DNA of 64,000 nt from Clostridium sp. KNHs214 (GTDB taxonomy: Bacteria > Bacillota > Clostridia > Clostridiales > Clostridiaceae). The DNA is taken from positions 1,116,001-1,180,000 of the forward strand of contig NZ_JQMW01000011.1 of assembly GCF_000744935.1 (NCBI RefSeq), written 5' to 3'. The notes below the pieces were generated by a model. The model made no database searches and had not been told where the DNA came from. It saw only the letters and a program-made list of their open reading frames with translations. The position numbers were made by a program, and so were the translations under genes. This document shows, piece by piece, positions 26,117 to 35,032 of this stretch. Position 1 is the first letter of the stretch, and each line of letters starts with the position of its first letter.

Positions 26117-26432
26117 TGCTTTTCGATGGTTTTTTAAGAATTTTTTGTATATTGAAATGTCTATATATGTTATCTGTCATTTATTCATTTTTATTCCACT
26201 TTACGCTCCTAATAATCAAATAGTGAAACTATTATAGACTATAATCATATTTATACTTTTCTCTTTACATTTTCACAATTGATATTTCTCTAATAAACAG
26301 TATTACAATATTTTAAAATAAGCACCAGAGTCTTGGATATATTTTAAATCCTCAATCTCTAGCACCCACTTTACTTTTTACCCCTTTATTTTATTCCCCT
26401 ATTAGCATTTCTGTGAATTTTGTATTCCTCAT

Positions 26433-27257
26433 CTAAAAAGCTGGAACTATACTCCCATTATATTTTTCTTCTATGAATTTCTTAATCTCAGGTGAAGTTA
26501 AAACCTTTGATAAAGCTTTTATATGTTTTTTATCCTTATCTTCTTTTTTTACAGCTATTATGTTTGCATAAGGTGAATCCTTGTCTTCAAGAACTAGAGC
26601 ATCTTTTGTTGGGTTTAGTTTTGCTTCAATGGCAAAATTAGTGTTTATAACTGCAGCATCTACATCTGAAAGTATTCTTGGAAGCTGCGGTGCATCTACT
26701 TCTGTTATCTTTAACTTCTTTTTATTTTCTGTAATATCTAATTTAGAAATAACATCTCCATCCTTAACCTTTATAAGTCCGGCACTTTGTAGAACTTTAA
26801 GAGCTCTTGAGCCATTAGTTGGATCATTAGGAACTGCTATCTCTGCACCATCTTTTATATCTTTTATGTCCTTTAACTTCTTTGAATATACCCCCATAGG
26901 TTCAATATGAACTTTTACAGTGTAGTCTAAGTCTAATTTTTTTTCTTCTACAGTCTTATTTAAAAATGGAACATGTTGAAAAAAATTAGCATCTAATTGA
27001 CCTTCTGCAAGAGCTATGTTAGGTGTTTGATAATCTGTAAATTCCACTATTTTTATAGTATATCCTTCTTTCTTAATTAATTCCCCAGCCTTTTCTAATA
27101 TTTCTCTATGAGGAACTGGTGATGCTCCCACTACTATTTCTTTCTTATCTTTTTCATCTCTAGCACTCTTTTGATCACCTTCTGTTTTGGCTCCACAACC
27201 TACTATGGCCGTGCTTAAAAATAAAACTCCTAGCAATGCACATATTTTCCTTTTCAT
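26433..27257 (-). CDS. metQ: Methionine ABC transporter substrate-binding lipoprotein
   Basis: 274 residues. Lipoprotein signal with lipobox AIVGC and the lipidated Cys21; the mature part is a NlpA/MetQ-type binding protein with EIVVGASPVPHREIL, LAEGQLDANFFQHVPFL and the AVPNDPTNGSRAL motif of methionine binders. It hands methionine to the MetI-MetN channel. It is the third gene of the metN-metI-metQ operon, separated from metI by 161 bases containing a stem-loop (27,371-27,407) that may tune its level. Regulated by the SAM-I riboswitch pair upstream of metN. Confidence 0.95.
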   Translation of the reverse strand: MKRKICALLGVLFLSTAIVGCGAKTEGDQKSARDEKDKKEIVVGASPVPHREILEKAGELIKKEGYTIKIVEFTDYQTPNIALAEGQLDANFFQHVPFLNKTVEEKKLDLDYTVKVHIEPMGVYSKKLKDIKDIKDGAEIAVPNDPTNGSRALKVLQSAGLIKVKDGDVISKLDITENKKKLKITEVDAPQLPRILSDVDAAVINTNFAIEAKLNPTKDALVLEDKDSPYANIIAVKKEDKDKKHIKALSKVLTSPEIKKFIEEKYNGSIVPAF

Positions 27258-27370
27258 TTTAAAATTCCTCCTTCTTATATCTCGTGTATATCCCTATACA
27301 CCAATTGATTTTACTTACTTTATACATAAACTACATTAATCTATGCAGTCTATAATTTATTAGTTCTGGG

Positions 27371-27407
27371 CTTTCCCTTCATTTACTTAATCTGAAGTGG
27401 AAGCTTC
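27371..27407. repeat. Stem-loop resembling IS200/IS605-type end hairpins (metI-metQ gap)
   Basis: CTTCCACTTCA..TGAAGGGAAAG on the minus strand resembles the hairpin at 35,033-35,069 in stem layout and loop (both ACTTCAG.TTAAG-like), with paired changes in the stem. Hairpins of this form bound IS200/IS605-type elements; no transposase is adjacent. It may also simply be an intercistronic stabiliser. Confidence 0.4.
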
Positions 27408-27418
27408 TTAATTAGAAT

Positions 27419-28060
27419 TTATTTACTTAGTCTTTTGTATGCAATATCTCCAATCCCCTGAATTAACTGCACAAGAACCACTAATATTATTATGGTATAC
27501 ACCATTACTGGAGTGTTGAATCTATAATAACCATATTTAATAGCTACATCACCTAGTCCACCAGCTCCTACAACTCCTGCCATAGCTGAATAACCAATTA
27601 AATTTATTACGGTTAAAGTTATTCCCCTAAGCATTGACGGAAATGCTTCTGGAAATATTACCTTAACTAATATTTGAAAAGTACTAGCACCAAGAGATTT
27701 CGCGGCTTCTATAAGTCCGTATTCCACTTCCTTTAATGAAGACTCAATAACCCTTGCTGCAAATGGAAAGGCCCCTATAGTCAACGGCACTATTGCTGCT
27801 GTTCTACCTATACTTTTACCCACCATAGCCTTAGTAAGGGGAATCACTGCTATCATAAGTATTATGAATGGAAAAGACCTTAATATATTTATAACGCCAT
27901 CTACTATGCGATAAATAAATTTATTAGGTTTAAGCCCTTTCTCCTCAGTTACAACTAAAACAACTCCAAATATTAGACCAATTATAAGTGCAAAAACCGT
28001 AGAGTAAAATACCATATAAATTGTGTCTTTTAATGCTGGAATAAAAACTTCATTAATCAA
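27419..28060 (-). CDS. metI: Methionine ABC transporter permease
   Basis: 213 residues with five hydrophobic segments and the permease EAA loop EAAKSLGASTFQILVKVIFPEAFPSM near residue 135. N-terminal TIYMVFYSTVFALIIGLIFG is characteristic of MetI. It forms the membrane channel with MetN. Its ATG follows directly on the metN stop, so the two are translationally linked. Confidence 0.95.
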   Translation of the reverse strand: MINEVFIPALKDTIYMVFYSTVFALIIGLIFGVVLVVTEEKGLKPNKFIYRIVDGVINILRSFPFIILMIAVIPLTKAMVGKSIGRTAAIVPLTIGAFPFAARVIESSLKEVEYGLIEAAKSLGASTFQILVKVIFPEAFPSMLRGITLTVINLIGYSAMAGVVGAGGLGDVAIKYGYYRFNTPVMVYTIIILVVLVQLIQGIGDIAYKRLSK

Positions 28061-29044
28061 TTAAACCACCTCCCATCCTATATTTTTTGAATCTAAATAA
28101 TCACATATATCTTTCTTATAGTCCTTATCTACATTTATAATTAAACTTCCTAAAACTTCTTGTTTAAAGTTCTCTAGCTTTCCCCATACTATAGAAAAAT
28201 CTATTTGAAGTTCTCTAGCCATGGATGTAATTATTGATTGATTACTTACTTCAGAAGGGAAGAAAATTTTTATATTAATTCCCTGTACTGGTAAGAGCTC
28301 GTCCCCACATAGCAAATCCTTTAATTCTCCTTCAGGGGTTAAGAACAATTCCTTGACTAAGCCACAATCCTTAATTTCCCCATCTTTCATAAGCACGATT
28401 CTATTACACACCTGCTTTATAACTTCCATCTGATGTGTAACTATTATTACTGTTATACCCTGTTTCTCACTTATTTCTCTTATGAGATTTAATATTGAAT
28501 TTGTGGTTTGAGGATCCAATGCTGAAGTAGCTTCATCACATAGCAATATCTTTGGATCCATTGCTAGTGCCCTAGCAATGGCTACCCTCTGCTTTTGCCC
28601 ACCACTTAACTCTTTAGGTTTGCTTTTAGCCTTATTTTCAAGGCCTACAAGTTTCAAAAGCTCTTTAACCTTTTTATCAATATATCCCTTATCTTTCTTC
28701 CAAACCTTAAGTGGAAGAGCCACATTGTCATATACATTCTTAGAGTTCAACAAATTAAAATTTTGAAATATCATTCCCATGTCTTTTCTTAAATTTCTCA
28801 TTTCTTTGTTCTTTAAATCTATTACTTCTGCTCCCATTACCTTAATGCTGCCTTCATCATAGCTTTCTAACCCATTTAAGCATCTAAGCAAAGTAGACTT
28901 TCCCGCTCCACTATGACCTATAATTCCAAAAATTTCACCTGTATTTACACTTAGACTTACATTCTTAAGGACTTTAGAATTTCCAAAGCTCTTATTTATA
29001 TTAGTAACCTCTATAATACTTGATTTTTCACAATTATTTTCCAT
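28061..29044 (-). CDS. metN: Methionine ABC transporter ATP-binding protein
   Basis: 327 residues. ATPase domain 1-245 with Walker A GHSGAGKST, signature LSGGQKQRVAIARAL, Walker B KILLCDEATSALD and the switch His in IIVTHQ. The C-terminal 75 residues form the NIL/ACT-like domain that in MetN senses internal methionine and blocks transport. First gene of metNIQ, 66 bases after the second SAM riboswitch terminator. Ribosome site AAGGAGGAAG. Confidence 0.96.
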   Translation of the reverse strand: MENNCEKSSIIEVTNINKSFGNSKVLKNVSLSVNTGEIFGIIGHSGAGKSTLLRCLNGLESYDEGSIKVMGAEVIDLKNKEMRNLRKDMGMIFQNFNLLNSKNVYDNVALPLKVWKKDKGYIDKKVKELLKLVGLENKAKSKPKELSGGQKQRVAIARALAMDPKILLCDEATSALDPQTTNSILNLIREISEKQGITVIIVTHQMEVIKQVCNRIVLMKDGEIKDCGLVKELFLTPEGELKDLLCGDELLPVQGINIKIFFPSEVSNQSIITSMARELQIDFSIVWGKLENFKQEVLGSLIINVDKDYKKDICDYLDSKNIGWEVV

Positions 29045-29118
29045 TTCTTCTTCCTCCTTATAAGGTTAAACCTAAATTTAAAACTCAATTAATATTTCCA
29101 AAGAAATATTTTATATAA

Positions 29119-29147
29119 TAAGAAAAGACCCGAGAATATCTCGAGCC
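29119..29147 (-). terminator. Terminator of the second SAM riboswitch
   Basis: Minus-strand GGCTCGAGA/TCTCGGGTC stem with a three-base loop followed by TTTTCTTATT. Confidence 0.85.
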
Positions 29148-29157
29148 TTGAAATATC

Positions 29158-29257
29158 CTCATCTTTCGGCATTGCCGCTGGATTTAGCACCTTTACTGCC
29201 TTTTGCAGTATGGTTGCTGAGCTTCATAGGGCCAGTCCCTCCACATCTCTTGATAAG
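29158..29257 (-). promoter_or_regulatory. SAM-I riboswitch 2 (metN-proximal)
   Basis: Minus-strand S-box: CTTATCAAGAGATGTGGAGG, GACTGGCCCTATGAAGC, CAGCAACC, GGTGCTAAATCCAGC and the closing GATGAG of P1 are all present in order. Ligand binding should favour the terminator that follows and shut off metNIQ. Confidence 0.95.
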
Positions 29258-29350
29258 TTCAATATTTATTTTTAAAAACAACTTTCCAAATAATTTTTCA
29301 AATTTACCATTACTAATTTCAATAATAATTCTATTGATTAACTACTTATA

Positions 29351-29383
29351 AAAAAATTAAAAGCCTGAGGACATCCTCAGGCT
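29351..29383 (-). terminator. Terminator of the first SAM riboswitch
   Basis: Minus-strand AGCCTGAGGA/TCCTCAGGCT stem followed by TTTTAATTTTTTT. Confidence 0.9.
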
Positions 29384-29399
29384 AAACCTTCAATGTATC

Positions 29400-29500
29400 C
29401 TCATCTTTCGGCAATTGCCGCTGGATTTAGCACCTTTATTGCTATTTACAATATGGTTGCTGAGCTTCATAGGGCCAGTCCCTCCGCATCTCTTGATAAG
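29400..29500 (-). promoter_or_regulatory. SAM-I riboswitch 1 (promoter-proximal)
   Basis: A second complete S-box with the same landmarks as the downstream copy and its own terminator. The two aptamers differ mainly in the P3 stem, which is re-paired (TATTGTAAATAGCAATA against TACTGCAAAAGGCAGTA). Confidence 0.95.
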
Positions 29501-29532
29501 ATATAATATTTATTTTTAAATCGTTATTTAAG

Positions 29533-29561
29533 ATTATATTAGCTTTTTTTTATAATGTCAA
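29533..29561 (-). promoter_or_regulatory. Promoter of metNIQ with tandem SAM riboswitches
   Basis: Minus-strand TTGACA (29,556-29,561), 17-base spacer, TATAAT (29,533-29,538), about 30 bases before aptamer 1. Confidence 0.9.
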
Positions 29562-29823
29562 CATATTTTTTGCTTCAAAAGCAAATTTTCTGATTGATTT
29601 TTGATAATGTCTTAGTATACCACATTTGATTATGTTCCAAATATTAATTAAACATATTACAATATTTTTATTGCTTGCACAGTTGTGTAAATATAACTTC
29701 AGTGCTATAATCACTTATTACATAGTGAAATCACTGGTTTTTATACCAATAATAATTCATAATATATACAATGTTTTTGTGCTAAAATTGAGATAATGTT
29801 TTATGAAAAGTGAGGTGTTTTTT

Positions 29824-30690
29824 ATGAGTAATGTTGCAGGAAGTGGCTGTGAAATATTAGTGCCCTTTAATGAAAGAAAGCCTCTTAAGGAAATTGAGAG
29901 AAGTATAGTAAAAACCTATAGAAAGAATATATGGTCAAAATTTATTAAAGCCATAAAGGATTATAAGTTAGTGGAGGATGGAGATAAAATAGCTGTAGCT
30001 ATTTCTGGTGGAAAGGATAGCTTATTAATGGCTAAACTATTTCAAGAACTCCAACGTCATGGTCAAATGAAATTTGATTTAGAATTTATAGCCATGGATC
30101 CAGGTTACCATGAGGATATTAAGAAATTACTAATAGACAACTGTAAGTATTTAAATATTCCTGTTAACATATTTGAATCTGGTATATTTAATATAGTAGA
30201 CAATATCGCACAAGATTATCCTTGTTATATGTGTGCAAGAATGCGAAGAGGTGCATTATATTCAAAGGCACAGGAGTTAGGTTGTAATAAACTAGCCCTT
30301 GGACATCATTTTGATGATGTTATAGAAACAACCCTATTAAATGTATTGTATTCTGGGAATTTTAAAACCATGCTTCCAAAATTAAAATCCTCTAACTTTA
30401 AAGGATTACATTTAATAAGACCACTGTATTATATTAATGAGCGTCATATTGAGCGTTTTACTCAAAATAGCGGCATTTGGCCTCTTAATTGTGCATGCAT
30501 GGTGGCAGCTAAAAAAATAGGAAATAAGCGTTATGAAATTAAAGATTTAATTAAGCAAATGAAGCAAAATTTTATGGATGTTGATAAATCCATATTCAGG
30601 GCTGCCCAAAATGTTAATATGGACTCAATTTTAGGCTGGGAGAAGGATGGAGAAAAACATTCTTATTTGGATTTTTATGATGAAGATTGA
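29824..30690 (+). CDS. TtcA-family PP-loop tRNA thiolation-type protein
   Basis: 288 residues from the ATG at 29,824, selected because GAGGTG lies seven bases before it. PP-loop SGGKDS at about 61-66 binds ATP; CYMCARMRRG (Cys pair) and a later ALGHHFDDVIETTLLNVLYSG match TtcA, which makes 2-thiocytidine at position 32 of tRNAs using an iron-sulfur cluster. A C-terminal NCACMVA segment offers further cysteines. Clostridia often have several TtcA-like proteins, so the exact base modified is uncertain. Single gene, followed by a large imperfect hairpin. Confidence 0.85.
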   Translation: MSNVAGSGCEILVPFNERKPLKEIERSIVKTYRKNIWSKFIKAIKDYKLVEDGDKIAVAISGGKDSLLMAKLFQELQRHGQMKFDLEFIAMDPGYHEDIKKLLIDNCKYLNIPVNIFESGIFNIVDNIAQDYPCYMCARMRRGALYSKAQELGCNKLALGHHFDDVIETTLLNVLYSGNFKTMLPKLKSSNFKGLHLIRPLYYINERHIERFTQNSGIWPLNCACMVAAKKIGNKRYEIKDLIKQMKQNFMDVDKSIFRAAQNVNMDSILGWEKDGEKHSYLDFYDED

Positions 30691-30695
30691 CTTTT

Positions 30696-30793
30696 AAAAA
30701 TAAAAGGAGCTGGATGAATACATTACTAAATTATCAAGATTTAAATTATTAACGCTCTCGATGATTTATTTATCCTGCTCTTAACCTTTTATT
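30696..30793. terminator. Large imperfect palindrome between convergent genes
   Basis: AAATAAAAGGAGC and GGATGAATA on the left pair with TATTTATCC and GCTC...CCTTTTATTT on the right. It is probably a shared terminator of the TtcA-like and DUF1836 genes; the right arm runs into the end of the latter. Confidence 0.5.
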
Positions 30794-31415
30794 TCTTCTT
30801 ACTGTCTATATCCTTAAAGAAATTATCAATTATTTTTTCTGCCATTCTCTTTTGAATGCTAGCTCCATTGATTAATAGAAGCACCATCAGTAATAGTTTA
30901 GCCTTTTCCTCTTTTTCATTTGTATCTTCAGACTTATGAAATTCTTCTCCTATTTCCCCTAAGCTTTTTTGGAAACTCTCCTTAAATTCCATTTCTCTTC
31001 CGTTTTTTAGTTCTAAAAATTTAGTGTATATATCATTTAAATATCTACTACTCTCTTCTTCCTTTTGTAATTCTCCTTGTAATTCTCCTAATAGTGGACC
31101 TAGTAAAAGACTTATATCATTTATGGATAAGATTTGTTTTAAGCTATATATTAAGTTTAGTAATATAATATTTTCCTTAGTGTATTTCTTATTTTTCACT
31201 GGAAGTAGTATCCTGGCCTTAGCGTAGTTATTTATCATAGTTTTAGTTAATATTTTTTCTTCCTCTTCTCGCTTTAAACTACTTAATTTATCATCAAAAA
31301 AACTAGTTACCTGATCCATATATAAATCTACACAAGGTATATCATGAATTTTTATATCTTCAATTACACAAACTTCATCTATAAGCTTTTTAAGTTTTTC
31401 TTCATCTAAAAACAT
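30789..31415 (-). CDS. DUF1836 domain protein
   Basis: 208 residues. The segment IHDIPCVDLYMDQVTSFFDDKL followed by LTKTMINNYAKARILLPVKNKKYTKENIILLNLIYSLKQILSINDISLLL is the DUF1836 region, which resembles a MerR-type winged helix and may bind DNA (inference). The C-terminal 70 residues are helical and include a hydrophobic LLLMVLLLINGASIQKR stretch. Function unknown. Divergent from the hemolysin III gene across 330 bases. Confidence 0.82.
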   Translation of the reverse strand: MFLDEEKLKKLIDEVCVIEDIKIHDIPCVDLYMDQVTSFFDDKLSSLKREEEEKILTKTMINNYAKARILLPVKNKKYTKENIILLNLIYSLKQILSINDISLLLGPLLGELQGELQKEEESSRYLNDIYTKFLELKNGREMEFKESFQKSLGEIGEEFHKSEDTNEKEEKAKLLLMVLLLINGASIQKRMAEKIIDNFFKDIDSKKK

Positions 31416-31747
31416 AATAACACCTCAATCATCAATATATTAATAAATTACTAATATTAGTATAACATTATATAGTATTGCTTACTACACAAATACATAT
31501 TTACATAATAAATTATAATATATAACGAAATTTAGAGTTTACACTATATATTTCAATCTATTTACCGATTACTATTAATTTTTTCCTTAAATTAACCTAT
31601 TTCAAGTTTGAATATTAGTAATCACTATTGTAGCATATGAATATATCTATACGTAGTTTCGAATACTATGTATTGTCATATGGTTATCTAATGTTTTATA
31701 CATTAGATATAAAAAATCTATAATAACTGTTAAAGGATGTGTTTAAT
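31416..31747. other. Divergent intergenic region
   Basis: 332 bases, AT-rich, between the DUF1836 and hemolysin III genes. A small ATCTAATG/CATTAGAT stem-loop lies at about 31,688-31,710, shortly before the ribosome site of the plus-strand gene. No ORF, RNA gene or clear promoter pair that I can support. Confidence 0.5.
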
Positions 31748-32398
31748 TTGATTAGAAAAATGAGAGAACCTATAAGTGGCTTAACTCACCTTTTAGGTGT
31801 TGCCCTTTCTATATTAGGGCTTATACTTTTAATACACAATTCCCTTGTATTTTCAAAACCTTACTATATACCAGGTTTTGTGATATTTGGTGTCAGCTCC
31901 ATATTACTTTACACAGCTAGTTCTGTATATCATTTATTATCAGTACAAGAAAGGGTTATAAAAATCTTAAGAAGAATAGATCACTCCATGATATATATAC
32001 TCATCGCAGGAACATATACACCTATATGCTTAATTGCATTAAAGGGAACCCTAGGAAAAGTACTTTTTATAATTATTTGGACTTTAGCAGCAGTAGGTAT
32101 TATGTTAAAAATATTTTGGTTTAATGCACCAAGATGGCTCTCTACTTTATTCTATGTAATCATGGGATGGATTGCTGTAATAGCCATATATCCTCTTTGG
32201 AAAACTCTATCTTTAGGAGGAATATTTTGGCTTGTAGCTGGTGGATTATCTTATACCATAGGCGCAGTAATCTACGCTACTAAAAGGCCTCGAATAGCTT
32301 CCAAAGTCTTTGGATTTCATGAAATATTTCATTTGTTTGTGATGCTAGGAAGCTTTTGTCACTTTTGGATGATGTTTAAGTATGTGATGTTTGTATAG
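31748..32398 (+). CDS. Hemolysin III/PAQR-type membrane protein
   Basis: 216 residues from TTG at 31,748 (AAAGGATG lies eight bases before it; the GTG at 31,739 overlaps that site). Seven membrane helices with the family motifs SSVYHLL (with the conserved Ser-x3-His), DHSMIYILIAGTYTP, and the C-terminal GFHEIFHLFVMLGSFCHFWM that supplies the zinc-binding His residues. Members resemble adiponectin-receptor hydrolases; the hemolysin name is historical. Single gene. Confidence 0.88.
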   Translation: MIRKMREPISGLTHLLGVALSILGLILLIHNSLVFSKPYYIPGFVIFGVSSILLYTASSVYHLLSVQERVIKILRRIDHSMIYILIAGTYTPICLIALKGTLGKVLFIIIWTLAAVGIMLKIFWFNAPRWLSTLFYVIMGWIAVIAIYPLWKTLSLGGIFWLVAGGLSYTIGAVIYATKRPRIASKVFGFHEIFHLFVMLGSFCHFWMMFKYVMFV

Positions 32399-32419
32399 AA
32401 AAATTTAAAAATAAATATA

Positions 32420-32527
32420 TAAAAACTGTTTTTAATTTTGTAAGTAATTTATATTAGAAATTATTCACATTAATAATCTGTGTGCTTATTCTCTAATTTA
32501 CTTACACCATTAAAGACAGTTTTTTAT
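32420..32527. repeat. 107-bp palindrome after the hemolysin III gene
   Basis: The arms AAAAACTG, TTTTAAT, TGTAAGTAA and ATTAGA re-appear as complements in reverse order on the right half (TCTAAT, TTACTTACA, ATTAAAGA, CAGTTTTTT). It ends in a T run and may act as terminator for the hemolysin III gene. I see no second copy in the window. Confidence 0.65.
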
Positions 32528-32766
32528 TTAAACATTAACTTTTCTGTTACTATTTAGCAATTGATTTTTAACCACTAAAATAGTTTTATTGAATATACTA
32601 TTAGTATAGCATGAATAAGACAGTAACTCTTATAAGAATATATCTAAAAAAATTATTAATTTTAACCACTATATTGATTAAATATATCTATTAAAGTTAA
32701 TAATCTAAATAAGCTTTTATTTTTTGCGTAGTTATAAATTATTTTTAAGTTATTATAATAATTATC

Positions 32767-33063
32767 CCACAAAAAGCATTACATTACCTGAATTATAAAA
32801 TTTTTCTGGAATGACTTGCATAAGAAGCGAAGGAACTGTTTAAATTTAATTTTAGAAATTCTTCTTTTAGACAGATAAAATTATCGTAAGCCTGGCAAGG
32901 ACGCCAGGCTAGCGAACCTGAGGCAGGACGCTGAATGTGAGCGTTAGATAATTTTATATGGCTAAAAGATTAGAATTTCTTAAATTAAATTTATTGTTCC
33001 GAGCTCTTATGCAAGTCATGGAGGAGAAATTTCATAATTTCATCACATTATACCTTATTGTGG
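32767..33063. repeat. 297-nt giant hairpin, second family, full copy
   Basis: The left arm from CCACAAAAAGCATTACATT to AAAATTATC pairs imperfectly with the right arm over some 120 bases. Bulged motifs include GAAGCGAAGGAACTG against GTTCCGAGCTC. The tip, about 60 bases, contains GCCTGG-CAAGGACG-CCAGGC and GCGAACCTGAGG. A truncated copy lies at 47,149-47,321. No ORF. The right end is 45 bases upstream of the start of the secreted-protein gene. Confidence 0.75.
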
Positions 33064-33108
33064 TTTAATCATTATAATAATTACTTAAATTATAAGGAGG
33101 ATCTTATT

Positions 33109-33978
33109 ATGATCTTTAAATTCAACAAAAAGTCTTTATCTTACTTTATTTTAACAATTTTCTTTACATCATTAATAGGGGTTGCTTCATTATCAAACAC
33201 TAAAGCTGCATCATCTACTGATTTTAAACAAAACAATGCAACCTTAAAAAACATTGCTTCAGCAAAAGATAATAGTGTTACTTCTAAAACTAGTATACTA
33301 GCTAAGGATTCTAGCATACCACTAACTTCATCATCAGTAAAAAACACTAAAGCTTGTAACACTAAAAAATGTACTTTAAAACTTGAAAACAAAAACTTAA
33401 TTAATCAACAAAAAAAATCAAACATTTCTATTAATAACATCAAGAGTGACAACAAGAATACTGTTAAAAAAATTAATAATATCAAGACTAATACCAAAAG
33501 TGATATTAAAATTAATAATACCATTTCTAATAAGGAAATTATAAATTTATTATCTAATTCATACAATAGCATGAGGAATTTGGAGAGCTTTTATGTAAAT
33601 AACCCACCATTTGAAGAATTTAATAATCATACTTATATGAAAATGCCTAAAAGCATAACATCTCATGAATTACTTGTTGCTTATTTAAACAAAAAGCTTA
33701 ACTTAAACAAATACTTTACTAATGATTATATTGAAAGATTAATAAATTATGTTTTTAGCAAAAAAATTGACGGACAATATTATATGTCGGTAGGCCAATT
33801 TGGTCAAATTCTTGATATGAAAAATGCTAAAATAACATCAACAAAATATGAAGGTAATAAACTATATGTAACTTTCCAAGGATACTATGATAAAATTGAC
33901 TTCAAAACTGAAAAAGCTACTTTAGTTTTTGATGGAACAAATTGGCTAGTAGATACTGCTACCTTTTCACCTTGGTAA
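33109..33978 (+). CDS. Secreted protein of unknown function
   Basis: 289 residues from the ATG at 33,109, selected for its AAGGAGG site. A Sec signal peptide (KKSLSYFILTIFFTSLIGVASLSNTKAA) is followed by about 110 residues of Ser/Thr/Lys/Asn-rich sequence with KINNIKTNTKS-type repeats, likely an unstructured spacer. A C-terminal domain of about 130 residues ends in KLYVTFQGYYDKIDFKTEKATLVFDGTNWLVD and looks like a nuclear-transport-factor-like or DUF4878-like beta fold (inference). No cell-wall anchor is visible. Single gene between a giant hairpin and a terminator. Confidence 0.75.
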   Translation: MIFKFNKKSLSYFILTIFFTSLIGVASLSNTKAASSTDFKQNNATLKNIASAKDNSVTSKTSILAKDSSIPLTSSSVKNTKACNTKKCTLKLENKNLINQQKKSNISINNIKSDNKNTVKKINNIKTNTKSDIKINNTISNKEIINLLSNSYNSMRNLESFYVNNPPFEEFNNHTYMKMPKSITSHELLVAYLNKKLNLNKYFTNDYIERLINYVFSKKIDGQYYMSVGQFGQILDMKNAKITSTKYEGNKLYVTFQGYYDKIDFKTEKATLVFDGTNWLVDTATFSPW

Positions 33979-33992
33979 AATTTGATACAAAT

Positions 33993-34026
33993 AAAAAGAG
34001 GTTTTACTATTCAAAACCTCTTTTTA
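33993..34026 (+). terminator. Terminator of the secreted-protein gene
   Basis: AAAAAGAGGTTTT paired with AAAACCTCTTTTT, a perfect 13-bp stem with T run, also usable from the minus strand. Confidence 0.9.
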
Positions 34027-34062
34027 TTTATTCATATTAAAAAATATAATTTTTATTCCATT

Positions 34063-34950
34063 TTATAATAATTTAAACCCAAGCTCCCCTTCTATCTTTG
34101 ATTTTCCTATTCTATCAATCATATCTCCAAATCTCTCTTTTGTATTTCCATTTTCCTTATAGAAAAGTATAGATTTTTCTAGTATGTTCATAACCTCTTC
34201 CTTAGAGAAAATTCCTTGTATGGCCTGTCCTGGTCTAGTTTTTTTGCCCCACTTACCACCTAGATATACTTTAAATCCTTCCTTTTCAACTGCTGTAGCA
34301 CCAAAATAGCATGCCTCTAAACATTTACCACAATTAACGCATTTATCTATATCTATTATTGGTTTTTGCTCCTCTTTTTTATTTATAGCTCCATGAACAC
34401 AAGCTTTTTCCATTCCACAATTATTACAAGCTTTACACTTATCTTCTACTATTTTAATCTTTCTTTGTCCAACTATTCCAAAATCATTTAAATCTGGCTT
34501 AATACAATTGTTTGGACATCCCCCAATACCAATTTTAAATTTATGAGGAAGTGATACATCTCTCCATCCTTCATAAAAAGTATTGTGTATCTCCTCTGCT
34601 AAAGCTTGAGTATCCACTAATCCATATACACAAACCGTTCCTTTGCAAGCAGTTACCGGTCTTATCTTATCTCCAGTACCACCACTATATAATCCTAATT
34701 CTTTTAATTCATCTTTTACTTTTTCTATATTTTTATACTCTATCCATGGGATTTCTACTGTAAGTCTTGTAGTGTAACTTACATATCCCCTTCCATATTT
34801 CTCAGCAATTTCACTAATTTTTTTCATCTCTTCAACTGTATTACATCCATTCTTTGTTATAACTCTACAAGCAAAATAACCATCCTGTCTTTGAGGTAAA
34901 AATCCTTGTCCTTTTAATTTTTTCTTTTCCTCAGCTGTTACATTTCCCAT
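34063..34950 (-). CDS. Sulfite/nitrite reductase-like 4Fe-4S protein (AsrC-like)
   Basis: 295 residues. Residues 1-150 form the ferredoxin-like and catalytic halves of a short siroheme reductase; the cluster ligands are seen as CKGTVC and GGCPNNC. A two-cluster ferredoxin domain follows (CKACNNCGMEKACVHGA and CVNCGKCLEACYFGA). The first pair has one residue less than the usual C-x5-C spacing. It resembles AsrC and the small clostridial sulfite-reductase-like proteins, but asrA and asrB are absent nearby. A LysR regulator lies upstream in the same direction. It could act on sulfite, nitrite or another small oxyanion. Confidence 0.8.
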   Translation of the reverse strand: MGNVTAEEKKKLKGQGFLPQRQDGYFACRVITKNGCNTVEEMKKISEIAEKYGRGYVSYTTRLTVEIPWIEYKNIEKVKDELKELGLYSGGTGDKIRPVTACKGTVCVYGLVDTQALAEEIHNTFYEGWRDVSLPHKFKIGIGGCPNNCIKPDLNDFGIVGQRKIKIVEDKCKACNNCGMEKACVHGAINKKEEQKPIIDIDKCVNCGKCLEACYFGATAVEKEGFKVYLGGKWGKKTRPGQAIQGIFSKEEVMNILEKSILFYKENGNTKERFGDMIDRIGKSKIEGELGFKLL

Positions 34951-35032
34951 GTTTAATCCCCCTTCTATTTAATTTTTAGTTTTGCGCTAGACTAAGTTAT
35001 CTTTATTAACTATTTCATTCTTACTCAGTGAA

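Noticed and set aside
29148-29351. 67-codon plus-strand frame between metN and the TtcA-like gene
   Set aside because: It is the antisense of the SAM-I riboswitch and terminator.
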